The position numbers and the translations under genes are program-made. This document shows positions 1-8,587 of a DNA stretch of 64,000 nt, in pieces (the first letter of the stretch is position 1; every line of letters starts with the position of its first letter). Under the pieces are notes generated by a model that searched no databases, had not been told where the DNA came from, and saw only the letters and a program-made list of their open reading frames with translations. The DNA comes from Gracilimonas halophila (GTDB taxonomy: Bacteria > Bacteroidota > Rhodothermia > Balneolales > Balneolaceae). The stretch spans positions 152,481 to 216,480 of the forward strand of contig NZ_JBHULI010000003.1 of assembly GCF_042684365.1 (NCBI RefSeq). The letters are read 5' to 3'.

Positions 1-112
1 TTTCCGGATGTTCTTTTATATAGTTCTATCAGAATGGAAATACAATATTTTAGGTTCAAAAACTTGGCATCTTGCTGATTTTATTTTCATTTTAGGAGAC
101 TAATTCAATTTC

Positions 113-385
113 ATGATCAAAAAGAAAGTTACTATAAAAAATTCAGCGGGCTTGCATGCCCGCCCCTCGGCTCAGCTTGTAAAGCTTGCCAGTAAATTCA
201 AATCCGATTTCTATATCCATAGCTACGGATATCGGGTTAATGGGAAAAGTATATTAGGAGTGATGACCCTCGCAGCAGAACATGGGGCCGAATTAGAGCT
301 TGAACTGGACGGTGCTGATGAGGAGGAGGCTTTAGAGGCCATTGTTGAAGCAGTAGAGGATAAATTCGGGATGCACGATGAATAG
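113..385 (+). CDS. ptsH: HPr phosphocarrier protein
   Basis: HPr is the small phosphocarrier of the PEP phosphotransferase system; it accepts phosphate from Enzyme I on a histidine in the cytoplasm. The 90-residue length is normal. His15 sits in GLHARPSA, and Ser46 in NGKSILGVM is at the site that HPr kinase phosphorylates in regulatory HPr proteins. The ATG at 113 follows TAGGAGA (93-99), a plausible ribosome site. ptsI begins 12 bases after the stop, so the two form an operon. No sugar-specific EII gene is seen in the window, so a regulatory role rather than sugar uptake is possible (inference). Confidence 0.97.
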   Translation: MIKKKVTIKNSAGLHARPSAQLVKLASKFKSDFYIHSYGYRVNGKSILGVMTLAAEHGAELELELDGADEEEALEAIVEAVEDKFGMHDE

Positions 386-397
386 GATATTCAAATC

Positions 398-2107
398 ATG
401 AGTACTGCCAAGACACAGGAATATACAATTCAGGGTAAACCTGCAGCATCAGGTATTACTATCGGAAAAGCTGTAATTATTAATTCTGAGTCTAGGACCA
501 TTACTCCGACTTCTATAAAAAAAAGGGAAGTTGATGACCACAAAGAAAGGTTTCTGGAGTCAAAGAAGAACCTGATCGCTGAACTAGAAGAAATGTCGGG
601 TGGACTTCAAGATAGTCAGACCGCTGATATTATCGATACGCAAAAACAGATCATTCAAGACCCTGAGATCGAAAAGAGTGTGTTTGATATCATCGAAAAT
701 AAGTTACTTAGTGCTGATTTTGCCGTTTATCAGACCTATTGCACTTTTATTGAGCGATTGAAAGAAAGTGGATCAGAGCTATTCCGCCAGCGGATCATAG
801 ATCTGGAGGATATTAGGGATCGATTTATAGCAGAAGTGTGTGGACAGAAAAACGTAAAGTCGATAAAGAAAGGGTCGATCATAGTTACCCGGGAAATAAG
901 CCCAACTGATCTAGTAACCTATTATGAAGATGGCGCGAGCGGACTTGTGATGGAAAAAGGTGGGACAACAGCCCATGCTGCTATTATTGCGAAGTCACTG
1001 GGAATGCCTTGTATCGTGAATGCAAAAAGAGCTACAAAGGAAGCGGTTAAAAACGAGATTATTATTCTGGATGCCAATGAAGGCATGATGGTCTTGCGTC
1101 CTTCTGATGAAACTGTAAAGGATTATAAGGTCAAGTTGAAGGCCCAGAAAAAGGGTTCAAAACTCAAGTGTTCGAATGATTTTGAGACTACAGATGGTGT
1201 GCCCTTTAAGTTAATGGCCAATATTGAGTTTGAAGCTGAGCTTAATAATGCGTCAAAAAGTGGGTCGCAGGGAGTAGGACTTTTAAGGACAGAGGGATTA
1301 CTATTTGGAAAACGAGTGCGAAACAGTCCGGATGAACAGCAAGAATTCTATGAGCATATTGTAGAAGGAATAGAGGGGCCGGTTACTATTCGTTTGTTTG
1401 ATATAGGAGGCGATAAAAATGCCCGTCGGCCTCATAAAGAAACAAACCCATTTTTAGGGTGGCGCGGTATTCGGTTATTGCTGGATGAAAAGAAATTACT
1501 AAGGAGTCAGCTTCAGGCTATACTTACTGTGGCCGGTAAAAATCCCGGGCGAGTGAAGATCTTGGTTCCAATGGTTTCCGTAATCGATGAAGTGCGTGAG
1601 ATCAGAAATGAAATTGAAAAAGTTCAAGGGGCTTTACTTTCATCCGGCGTAGATATTGATGAAAACATACCGCTTGGGTTGATGGTGGAAGTGCCAAGTG
1701 TAGCTTTATCTGCCTATCAATTTGCAAGAGAAATAGATTTTATGAGTATAGGCTCAAATGATCTTACTCAATATACACTTGCTGTAGATCGTGGAAATGA
1801 TCGTATTCACACCTTGTTTCAGCATTATCATCCATCTGTACTGAAATTGATCAAAATGACGGTTGATGGAGCAAAAAAAGCGGATGTGGAAGTAAGTGTA
1901 TGTGGGGAGCTTGCCGGAGATGAGATCGGGGCAGCATGTTTGTTTGGTTTTGGTATCAAGGAATTGAGTATGGTTCCTTCATCAGTACCAAAAATAAATG
2001 AACTATTATGTTCGAAAAGTGCAGAAGAATTTATAAAGTTGGCTGATCACGCCATAGAACTTTCATCCTCCGAAGAACTTGAGCAGCTCTACGGAGAATG
2101 GAAGTAA
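398..2107 (+). CDS. ptsI: PTS Enzyme I (phosphoenolpyruvate-protein phosphotransferase)
   Basis: Enzyme I autophosphorylates from phosphoenolpyruvate and passes the phosphate to HPr. The 569 residues match the family length. The phosphorylated histidine is at about residue 193 in GGTTAHAAIIAKSLGMP. The C-terminal PEP-binding barrel shows GLMVEVPSVAL, SIGSNDLTQYTLAVDRGND and the active cysteine in VSVCGELAGD. It directly follows ptsH and ends 16 bases before the convergent sodC. The N-terminal HPr-binding helical domain (about residues 35-150) is diverged but the right size. No EII components are visible nearby. Confidence 0.97.
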   Translation: MSTAKTQEYTIQGKPAASGITIGKAVIINSESRTITPTSIKKREVDDHKERFLESKKNLIAELEEMSGGLQDSQTADIIDTQKQIIQDPEIEKSVFDIIENKLLSADFAVYQTYCTFIERLKESGSELFRQRIIDLEDIRDRFIAEVCGQKNVKSIKKGSIIVTREISPTDLVTYYEDGASGLVMEKGGTTAHAAIIAKSLGMPCIVNAKRATKEAVKNEIIILDANEGMMVLRPSDETVKDYKVKLKAQKKGSKLKCSNDFETTDGVPFKLMANIEFEAELNNASKSGSQGVGLLRTEGLLFGKRVRNSPDEQQEFYEHIVEGIEGPVTIRLFDIGGDKNARRPHKETNPFLGWRGIRLLLDEKKLLRSQLQAILTVAGKNPGRVKILVPMVSVIDEVREIRNEIEKVQGALLSSGVDIDENIPLGLMVEVPSVALSAYQFAREIDFMSIGSNDLTQYTLAVDRGNDRIHTLFQHYHPSVLKLIKMTVDGAKKADVEVSVCGELAGDEIGAACLFGFGIKELSMVPSSVPKINELLCSKSAEEFIKLADHAIELSSSEELEQLYGEWK

Positions 2108-2123
2108 ATGAATTTCGGGTAGA

Positions 2124-2663
2124 TTAGTTCTGTGCAATTCCTATCACACCGCAGGCAACACGACTTCCCGCTGCTCCGGTAGGCTGAGATTCAAGATCAT
2201 CTTCACCGGCATGTATAATTATACCTCGGCCAAGGATCTGTTCTAAAGAAACATTTGAATCAGTATACTCTAAAGTTCCTGACCCATCTTCCCCAACTTC
2301 AAGGTTTCCCAGATCGCCCATGTGTCGTTCCATATCTGTAGGGGCCCCGTGATCATTACCGCCCGGATTAAAGTGTCCGCCGGCACTTGTACCGTCATCA
2401 GCACGGCAGTCACCAAATTCGTGGATATGGAACCCATGATTTCCGGGAGTCAACCCTTCAAAATTACCTGAAACAGCAACTCCGTTTTCAGTATCGGTGA
2501 AAGTTACAGACCCTGAGACATCACTGTCACCTACCGGCATAACAGTAGCAACCAGTTCGGAGTGGTTGAAAGAGGTCTCTGTTTCAACCATATTATTTTC
2601 TGTGGTTTGTGTGCATCCTGCTGCTATCATTAAAAAGGCAGTTATAAAAGAAAAAAACTTCAT
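2124..2663 (-). CDS. sodC: Cu/Zn superoxide dismutase, lipoprotein
   Basis: Periplasmic copper-zinc superoxide dismutase, which converts superoxide to peroxide and oxygen. A lipoprotein leader ends with the lipobox IAAGC, placing the lipidated cysteine at residue 17. Metal-site motifs are GFHIHEFGDC (copper histidines), SAGGHFNPGGNDHG (bridging and zinc histidines), HMGDLGN (zinc ligand region) and IIIHAGEDD (last copper histidine). The disulfide cysteines are in GDCRADD and RVACGVIG, and the active-site arginine precedes the latter. Length 179 is normal for bacterial SodC. It is convergent with ptsI and appears to be transcribed alone. Confidence 0.96.
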   Translation of the reverse strand: MKFFSFITAFLMIAAGCTQTTENNMVETETSFNHSELVATVMPVGDSDVSGSVTFTDTENGVAVSGNFEGLTPGNHGFHIHEFGDCRADDGTSAGGHFNPGGNDHGAPTDMERHMGDLGNLEVGEDGSGTLEYTDSNVSLEQILGRGIIIHAGEDDLESQPTGAAGSRVACGVIGIAQN

Positions 2664-2718
2664 GGTTATATTTTATTTTTAGTTTCAGTTTGGTTGTTCA
2701 ACACTAAAAAATTGTGCT

Positions 2719-3987
2719 TCATTCATTTAAAATGGAGGCACGAAGGTCCTTGAATACAGATAGTCGTGATTGAATATCTTGATAAAGTTTTGGCTTTTCC
2801 TTCTTCAACCTGCTTGTATTTGAAGGTGTGAATAGGGCTTTTGCTCTTACAAAGAGTGGTGCAGTAAATACACTGAGAATTAAGTAAGACCAAATAAAGG
2901 TACTTTCAACTCCTGAGAGGCTTAATATCAAGCTGACTATTCCATAGAAAAGGGGGAATAGAAATAAAGCAGAAAGAAATTTTATGGATGCATCAAATGC
3001 ACGGTCCCTAATAACATTTTTGATTAGATACCGAACAGGCTGATAAGCGATGAAATTATTCAGAAATGAAAACCCATAAAATGGAAGGAGTAGCAAATCT
3101 TTGATACTGAATTGCTTGCTAAAAGCGAGTTCATTAAGATCGATCTTATTTTTCTCAGATATTTTTTCCAGCTCTTTAGCTTCTTCGATCAGTTCATCTG
3201 TAATATGAGGTTGCGTTCGCTGAATCCGGTTGTTAGCAATATCAGGGTCGATCACTTTTAGATCATCAGGTTCTAAGTCATCCCATAATATTTTCTGAAG
3301 GGGATATTCGGCCAGGTCCTCAACGTGGAAAACGAGTTTCTTCATGGCTTCTGAGACATCCTCCTTCATGGCATCAACGCCCGCTTTCTCATCACTTTCA
3401 AAACGCTCGCGATATTCGCTTACCGGTATCGCTTCCCCATAATTGATCTGCACTGTATTTCCACCGGTTTGATGATCCGAATAATTCACACCAACAGGCA
3501 CGATCTGCAGATCCAAAGTCCAGTCATATTCTTCTTCAGCTCCGAAAGCGATACGGGTAAAACCTTTACTCAGAGATCTGATCCGGCGCTTTAAATTATG
3601 ATTGGCTTCCGCAAAAATGAGAATAGTATCTCCATTCTTTAGGTAACGGATACATTTCTCGAAGATCTCATTATTTTTTTGTACCGAGCTGAATCCATCC
3701 CTAACGCGATAGACCGGCATCATGTTGATGGACCATAAATACTTTCCGACAATATCAGGCTTGAAGGCCTGTGCACGGGTTAAAAAGTAGATGGTAGGCT
3801 TGGTGGTTGTTGCAACATGCAGGGCATCCATAAAGGAATTCTGATGATTGGGGATATAAAGGATCGGTTTGTCCTTCGGAAGGTTTTCCCTTCCAACAAC
3901 TTTACGCTTTTTATAAAAAAAGCGCAGACCGTTTCCTACTACTGTGTGCCGCCAGAATTGATACCAGAGATAATTTTTTTCACGCAT
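2719..3987 (-). CDS. 1-acylglycerol-3-phosphate acyltransferase-like (PlsC family) membrane protein
   Basis: A PlsC-type acyltransferase that probably esterifies a lysophospholipid or related acceptor at the membrane. Near the N-terminus is the family HX4D motif in NHQNSFMDALH, followed by FAEANHNLKRR in the place of the usual FPEGTRS block. The C-terminal third has about three hydrophobic segments, so this is the larger membrane-anchored variant. The reading frame can be extended to a TTG at 4020, but I chose the ATG at 3987. There ATGCGTGA overlaps the stop of the upstream transporter by 8 bases, a layout typical of translational coupling. The acyl donor and acceptor cannot be told from sequence. 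Confidence 0.85.
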   Translation of the reverse strand: MREKNYLWYQFWRHTVVGNGLRFFYKKRKVVGRENLPKDKPILYIPNHQNSFMDALHVATTTKPTIYFLTRAQAFKPDIVGKYLWSINMMPVYRVRDGFSSVQKNNEIFEKCIRYLKNGDTILIFAEANHNLKRRIRSLSKGFTRIAFGAEEEYDWTLDLQIVPVGVNYSDHQTGGNTVQINYGEAIPVSEYRERFESDEKAGVDAMKEDVSEAMKKLVFHVEDLAEYPLQKILWDDLEPDDLKVIDPDIANNRIQRTQPHITDELIEEAKELEKISEKNKIDLNELAFSKQFSIKDLLLLPFYGFSFLNNFIAYQPVRYLIKNVIRDRAFDASIKFLSALFLFPLFYGIVSLILSLSGVESTFIWSYLILSVFTAPLFVRAKALFTPSNTSRLKKEKPKLYQDIQSRLSVFKDLRASILNE

Positions 3988-4906
3988 TAGAGAAGACGCG
4001 TTGTATAGTTGATTTTCCAATTGACCAGTACCATCCGATACTGAGCCCGGCTACGATGTGCCAGATGCCCCACCAGGCAGCCACTAATGCCATGCCTCCG
4101 AGGCCGTCAAAGAAATTAAAAATAAGCAATAATCCCAAGCCCGAATTTTGAATACCGGTTTCAATGGAAATGGATTTTCGGTCTTTACGGGGAAGCTTGA
4201 AAAGATATCCCAAGCCGTATCCGCTCATAAGGGCAATAGAATTGTGGAAGAATACCAACACTATCACAAGGTGTACATAGCTTATAAAATTCTCGAAATT
4301 CATACTAAAAGCTACGATCACAAATCCTGCAAAAAAAATGATCCCAAAATTTTTGATGTAGGGTGAGATCATCTGCGACAGTTCATCTTTAAAATGGCGA
4401 AGGGTCATTCCGAGAATTAGGGGAATTCCTAAAATAAGAATGATGATCCTAAAGACTTCAAATAGATCCAGGTGGATCTCAGTTAGGATAGCATTTGTTG
4501 GCCCATATAAACTAGCCCAGAATGCAAAATTGAAAGGGGTCATAAAAATGGATAAAAATGTAGCAAAGGCTGTCATGCTTACTGAGAGCGCGGCGTTACC
4601 GCGAGCCAACAGGGAGAAAAAGTTCGAGATATTCCCACCCGGACAAGCCGCCACCATCATCATACCCAAGGCGAAACTGGGATGTGGCTCCATGATAACG
4701 ATCAATAAAAAAGTAAGAGCAGGAAGTAGAAAAAATTGAGATGCCAGTCCAATTAATGTTCCCTTCGGATTCTTGGCAACTTTCTTGAAATCATCGACAG
4801 TGAGTTCCAGGGCCACCCCAAACATAATGATGGCCAACGACACATTCATAATGTGTAGTCCGCCACTATCAAGGTTTAGCTGAAGAGCATCTATGGATTC
4901 ACCCAT
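3980..4906 (-). CDS. Bile acid:sodium symporter (BASS) family transporter
   Basis: An integral membrane protein of 308 residues with roughly eight to ten hydrophobic helices, in the BASS/ACR3 fold family. Members move organic acids, pantothenate or other anions with sodium. The stretch MMVAACPGGNISNFFSLLARGNAALS matches the conserved discontinuous-helix region of BASS proteins, and a second conserved region is ETGIQNSGLGLLL. The substrate cannot be assigned. The ATG at 4906 is the first in frame. The stop overlaps the acyltransferase start by 8 bases, so they are co-transcribed. A link between the transporter and lipid acylation is only inference. Confidence 0.88.
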   Translation of the reverse strand: MGESIDALQLNLDSGGLHIMNVSLAIIMFGVALELTVDDFKKVAKNPKGTLIGLASQFFLLPALTFLLIVIMEPHPSFALGMMMVAACPGGNISNFFSLLARGNAALSVSMTAFATFLSIFMTPFNFAFWASLYGPTNAILTEIHLDLFEVFRIIILILGIPLILGMTLRHFKDELSQMISPYIKNFGIIFFAGFVIVAFSMNFENFISYVHLVIVLVFFHNSIALMSGYGLGYLFKLPRKDRKSISIETGIQNSGLGLLLIFNFFDGLGGMALVAAWWGIWHIVAGLSIGWYWSIGKSTIQRVFSNA

Positions 4907-5031
4907 TGTGGTCTCTGATTTTGGTGTGCGTTTATTTTTCCTGGAAGATAGCTCAAGGATACGAAAAGTTTCAGATACTCGAGCGGGGGATTTTTTGGGA
5001 ACTTGGATAATTAAAGTGCTCAGGTGTTTTA

Positions 5032-5080
5032 GTGTTACGGTGTTTCAGTGATTGGTCTCAACACTGTAACACCGTAACAC
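5032..5080. repeat. Long intergenic hairpin built from octamer words
   Basis: Arms GTGTTACGGTGTTTCAGTG (5032-5050) and CACTGTAACACCGTAACAC (5062-5080) pair over 19 positions with one mismatch, around an 11-base loop. The left side from about 5024 reads as eight-base words starting GTGTT; the right side reads as AACACNGT words, continuing to about 5095. There is no T-run, so it does not look like a simple terminator. It lies between the divergent transporter and VOC genes; the rest of 4907-5169 shows no gene. Confidence 0.8.
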
Positions 5081-5169
5081 CTTAGTACAAAAACACCCTG
5101 CCCACCTGTGGTTTATAAAACAAGTATCCATTATTTTAATCAAGAATTTAAACCCAATCAAAAATTATC

Positions 5170-5592
5170 ATGAGTGACATCAATCCATTTCATCTTGCAT
5201 TTCCGGTACGTGACCTCGAGGAATCCTACAAATTCTATCACGACCTGTTGGGTTGTGAAACCGGCCGTAGTTCTGATTCCTGGATCGATTTCAATATGTG
5301 GGGGCATCAGGTGGTGGCGCATTTAAGCCCGGAAGAAGCCAAAGAATCTGCTATGAATGCGGTGGACGGCAAAGGCGTACCGGTACGACATTTTGGAGTG
5401 ATACTGGAAATGGATGAATGGAAAGCACTTGCTGAAAAGCTGGAAAATGAAGGGATTGAATTTGTGATCGAGCCGTACATCCGTTTTAAAGGAGAACCAG
5501 GTGAGCAGGCAACGATGTTCTTCCTCGACCCAAGTGGAAATGCATTGGAATTCAAAGCTTTTGGGGATAGGAGTCAGATCTTTGCGAAGTAG
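5170..5592 (+). CDS. VOC superfamily (glyoxalase/dioxygenase fold) protein
   Basis: A 140-residue single-chain member of the vicinal-oxygen-chelate fold, made of paired beta-alpha-beta-beta-beta modules. Likely metal ligands are His in PFHLAFPVRDLEES, His in VRHFGVILEMD, and Glu in DPSGNALEFKAF. The arrangement is that of small glyoxalase/dioxygenase-like proteins, but the substrate cannot be named. It stands alone, downstream of an intergenic hairpin and upstream of a second repeat-rich gap. The reaction could be isomerisation, epoxide opening or ring cleavage; none is supported specifically. Confidence 0.85.
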   Translation: MSDINPFHLAFPVRDLEESYKFYHDLLGCETGRSSDSWIDFNMWGHQVVAHLSPEEAKESAMNAVDGKGVPVRHFGVILEMDEWKALAEKLENEGIEFVIEPYIRFKGEPGEQATMFFLDPSGNALEFKAFGDRSQIFAK

Positions 5593-5688
5593 TCTGACTT
5601 AATGACTGAAAGATTATTTTTGATCGATGTTCAGAATAATGAATTGCATGAATTGAGAGTTGGTTAATTAATTTTCGGTTGCACCGAA

Positions 5689-5755
5689 TAATTGAGAATA
5701 TCAACACTTCAACGTTCAATGTTGAATATTCACTGTTCGATATTCTCCCTCTCAA
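5689..5755. repeat. Heptamer-phased intergenic inverted repeat
   Basis: Outer arms GAGAATATC (5694-5702) and GATATTCTC (5739-5747) are exact inverse copies. Between them the sequence reads as seven-base words: CTTCAAC, GTTCAAT, GTTGAAT, ATTCACT, GTTCGAT, ATTCTCC. The right edge runs into the end of the lipoprotein gene at 5730, so it could also form a 3' hairpin of that transcript. Confidence 0.65.
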
Positions 5756-6248
5756 CCCATCGCAGATCATTCCGAATAAAAGTTACAAAAGTAAGCAGGT
5801 TTTGGGCTTGCCAAAAGTCTTGTAAATCGTTGATGGGATCTTGATAAGAGAACGAGCGAGTGGTATCTCCGTTAAAAACTTCAAAATTATATACCCGGCG
5901 CGGTAGCTCAGCTGAATTAGGGACCCAGCCTTCTATCTCATTTTGAGGTTCTATTTCATAGATGTTCAGAAACTGAACAAATGCATCAAAGTCGTTCCAG
6001 GAGCTGTCCCTGGTAGAAACATATTCGTTGTTCACCACTTTTTCGCCGGATTCATTTAAGGTATAGGTGGTGAGCTCCCCGGTCCAGACGGTGTCAGTTT
6101 TTACAAAGTCAAAGTAGACAGCCTCATTAATATTCAGTGAGATACGCTCATTGATGATGGGATCCGGCTGAGCGATATTCTCCGAAGAAGAACATCCCAG
6201 GCCAAATAAAATTAACCCTAAAAAAAGATTGTAAATAAGATACTTCAT
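5730..6248 (-). CDS. Hypothetical lipoprotein
   Basis: I do not recognise this family. It is a 172-residue protein with a clear lipoprotein leader: a hydrophobic segment, then LFGLGC with the modified cysteine at residue 19. The mature part is acidic and lacks further membrane segments. Visible blocks are DTVWTGELTTYTL and PRRVYNFEVFNGDTTRSFSYQDP, which look like beta-strands. It follows the ABC-F gene by 10 bases on the same strand and is probably co-transcribed with it. The end of the gene lies inside a heptamer-phased repeat. Confidence 0.75.
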   Translation of the reverse strand: MKYLIYNLFLGLILFGLGCSSSENIAQPDPIINERISLNINEAVYFDFVKTDTVWTGELTTYTLNESGEKVVNNEYVSTRDSSWNDFDAFVQFLNIYEIEPQNEIEGWVPNSAELPRRVYNFEVFNGDTTRSFSYQDPINDLQDFWQAQNLLTFVTFIRNDLRWVERENIEQ

Positions 6249-6258
6249 AATCAGATTT

Positions 6259-8229
6259 CTACTCGCTGCTTACCTCTTGCTCAACCACTTCCAGACGTTG
6301 CTGAAATTCTTCCCACTTTGAATATCGGTCTGTAAGGTCGGATTTGAGTTGGTCATATTCTAATGAGAATTTTTTTACTTTTTCCTCATCATCATAAAAA
6401 TCAGGTTGAGCCATGGCCTCCTCTATTTCCACCTTACGGGATTCCATTTGCTCGATCTCTTTTTCCAGAGATTCAATTTTCTGCCGGATGGGTTTGGTTC
6501 TTCGGCTGATCTCATTCCGGCGTTCGGCCTCGACCCGGCGCTGTTCCTTCCTTGAAAGCTGATCGTTTTTGTCAGCCTCTTTTTCGGCTGCCACAGATTC
6601 AGCTTTTTTCTCCTGCTCTTCCTCCTCTTTCTTTCTGGTGAGATAATAAGAGACATTTCCAAGATACGTTTTGATGTATCCCGGCTGAACTTCAAGTACT
6701 TTATTTACAATAGGGTCGAGAAAGGCCCGGTCGTGAGATACAATGATACACGTGCCTTCGTACTGCTGAATAGCCTGCTGAAGGATATTCTTACTGCTCA
6801 TATCCAAATGATTGGTCGGCTCATCAAAGATGAGGAGATTAGCAGGAGAGAGGAGCATCTTGGCAAGGGCAAGCCGGCTTTTTTCTCCCCCGGAAAGCAC
6901 CTTCACCTTCTTAAATACATCATCACCCTGAAAAAGAAAGCAGCCGAGAATGGTTCTTAAACGACTTTCTTTTTGGTTTGAACCCGAATCCATCAAAGTT
7001 TCGAGGGCATTCTTTTTGGGTTCGAGTTCATCTGCCTGATGCTGAGCAAAATAATTTACGGTTACATTATGACCTTCAATGCGATCTCCTTTTTGGAATG
7101 GCTCATTCCCTGCCAGTATGCGGATCAAGGTTGACTTACCGGCTCCGTTTGGCCCCACAATGGCCACTTTATCGCCGCGTTCAATTTCATAATCGATACC
7201 TGAAAAAACCTGGTACTCGTCATAGCTTTTGTGCAGGTCTTCGAGCTTCATCACTACCTGACCGCTTCGCGGCGGTTCCGGGAACCGAAATGAAACGTTA
7301 TTCTGCTCGTCCTCAAGCTCGATCTGTTCCATCTTCTCGAGCTGCTTGATCCGGCTCTGCACTTGTCGGGCCTTGGTAGCTTTATACCGAAAGCGATCAA
7401 TAAACTCCTGCGTTTCCTTGATCTGCTTTTCCTGATTTTTCTTGGCATTCATGAGCAATTCCCGCTCCTCCTCCCACTTTTTCTCATAAAAGGAATAGTT
7501 GCCGGCATAATCGGAAATATCGCTACTACGCAAGGCCAGCGTCCGGTTGGTGATGGTATCCAGAAAAGCCCGGTCGTGAGATACCACAACCACGGCTCCT
7601 TCATAGTTATTTAGGAAATTCTCCATCCATTGGAGCGATTCTATGTCAAGGTGGTTGGTGGGCTCATCCAAAAGGAGATATGTAGGGCGGCGAAGGAGTA
7701 ACTTGGCCAGCGCAATTCTCATCAGCCAGCCTCCGCTGAATTCTGAGGTATTACGATGGAAATCCTCTTCACTGAATCCGAGTCCCATGAGGACTTTTTC
7801 AACTTCTGAGCGCAATTCATACAATCCTGAAGCTTCCAGCTCTGTCTGTAAAATCCCGTAGCGTTCCATCAGCTTCTCATATTCCTTCGACTGCGGATCA
7901 ACTTGAGATAATTGTTCCTGAATGCCTTTCACCTTCATCTCCAGCTCGAATAATTCAGAAAAAGCTGTTTCCACTTCCTCCAGAACGGTAAGGGTGAAAT
8001 CGGGATCAACGCCATCCTGTGGGAGATATCCCAGTGTTTCTTCATTAGCAAGAGCCACGGATCCATCATCCATTTCCTGAATGCCCATGATGATCTTGAG
8101 CAGGGTAGATTTCCCTGCTCCATTCGGGCCAACCAGTCCAATGCGTTCGCCGGGATTGATGAAAGTACTGACGCCGTCCAAAAGTTCGCGGTCGCCCAAA
8201 TGCAATGTGATGTTTTCGAGTGCTAACAA
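6259..8229 (-). CDS. ABC-F family ATPase (translation factor type)
   Basis: A soluble protein with two ABC ATPase domains and no membrane segments. ABC-F proteins bind the ribosomal E site and help translation or antibiotic resistance. Domain 1 has Walker A GPNGAGKST (about residues 34-42), signature FSGGWLMRIALAK and Walker B LLLDEPTNHLD. Domain 2 repeats GPNGAGKST, LSGGEKSRLALAK and LLIFDEPTNHLD. The inter-domain linker and a charged C-terminal coiled coil (about 540-650) resemble Uup/YheS-like members. The only workable start is TTG at 8229; no in-frame ATG precedes it. Subfamily (housekeeping or resistance) is not decided by sequence reading alone. Confidence 0.93.
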   Translation of the reverse strand: MLALENITLHLGDRELLDGVSTFINPGERIGLVGPNGAGKSTLLKIIMGIQEMDDGSVALANEETLGYLPQDGVDPDFTLTVLEEVETAFSELFELEMKVKGIQEQLSQVDPQSKEYEKLMERYGILQTELEASGLYELRSEVEKVLMGLGFSEEDFHRNTSEFSGGWLMRIALAKLLLRRPTYLLLDEPTNHLDIESLQWMENFLNNYEGAVVVVSHDRAFLDTITNRTLALRSSDISDYAGNYSFYEKKWEEERELLMNAKKNQEKQIKETQEFIDRFRYKATKARQVQSRIKQLEKMEQIELEDEQNNVSFRFPEPPRSGQVVMKLEDLHKSYDEYQVFSGIDYEIERGDKVAIVGPNGAGKSTLIRILAGNEPFQKGDRIEGHNVTVNYFAQHQADELEPKKNALETLMDSGSNQKESRLRTILGCFLFQGDDVFKKVKVLSGGEKSRLALAKMLLSPANLLIFDEPTNHLDMSSKNILQQAIQQYEGTCIIVSHDRAFLDPIVNKVLEVQPGYIKTYLGNVSYYLTRKKEEEEQEKKAESVAAEKEADKNDQLSRKEQRRVEAERRNEISRRTKPIRQKIESLEKEIEQMESRKVEIEEAMAQPDFYDDEEKVKKFSLEYDQLKSDLTDRYSKWEEFQQRLEVVEQEVSSE

Positions 8230-8358
8230 AGTTTGATGAATGTCTGTGTGAAAGTGAAGCGCTAAAAATATGGATTAATTGGGTGTAGAATGAAATTAAT
8301 CTATAGCTTTTGTATCAGGTTGTTTGATTTAGGTAACGGTAGTATTGGCAACCCTAAG

Positions 8359-8379
8359 ATCCCCGCCTGATAGGGGGAT
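8359..8379. repeat. Short GC-rich inverted repeat
   Basis: ATCCCC (8359-8364) and GGGGAT (8374-8379) are inverse copies around a nine-base spacer. The element resembles small REP-like palindromes. There is no T-run. Confidence 0.5.
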
Positions 8380-8441
8380 GATGGGGCCTTAGTTGATTGC
8401 CGCTCTGTAGTTTCCAACCATCACATATATCCCCCCTGGTC

Positions 8442-8461
8442 ATTCCCGCAAAGGCGGGAAT
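8442..8461. repeat. ATTCCC-N8-GGGAAT palindrome
   Basis: ATTCCCGC (8442-8449) pairs with GCGGGAAT (8454-8461) around AAAG. The layout ATTCCC-N8-GGGAAT is the same as the dRS3 consensus of Neisseria, a small dispersed repeat. Only one copy is seen here. Confidence 0.7.
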
Positions 8462-8587
8462 CTTATAGTTGATCGCGATTCAAAAACCTGAATCCGGCTG
8501 TGCGTTATAACCAATACTGAGTAAAATCAGTCATGATTTAACCACAGAAACCCTTAGTTTTAGATAAAAGTAAAAAATCAGAAACCT

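Larger units (their letters stand above)
8230..8587. other. Non-coding gap with two GC-rich hairpins
   Basis: This 358-base gap lies between the divergent ABC-F and gldC genes. It must hold both promoters. I see two short GC-rich inverted repeats (8359-8379 and 8442-8461, listed separately) and no convincing reading frame. The final part before gldC is A-rich. Confidence 0.6.

Noticed and set aside
6423..7861. Several 60-120 residue reading frames inside the ABC-F gene on both strands
   Set aside because: They are shadows of the ABC-F frame; their products are basic or low-complexity and have no family features.
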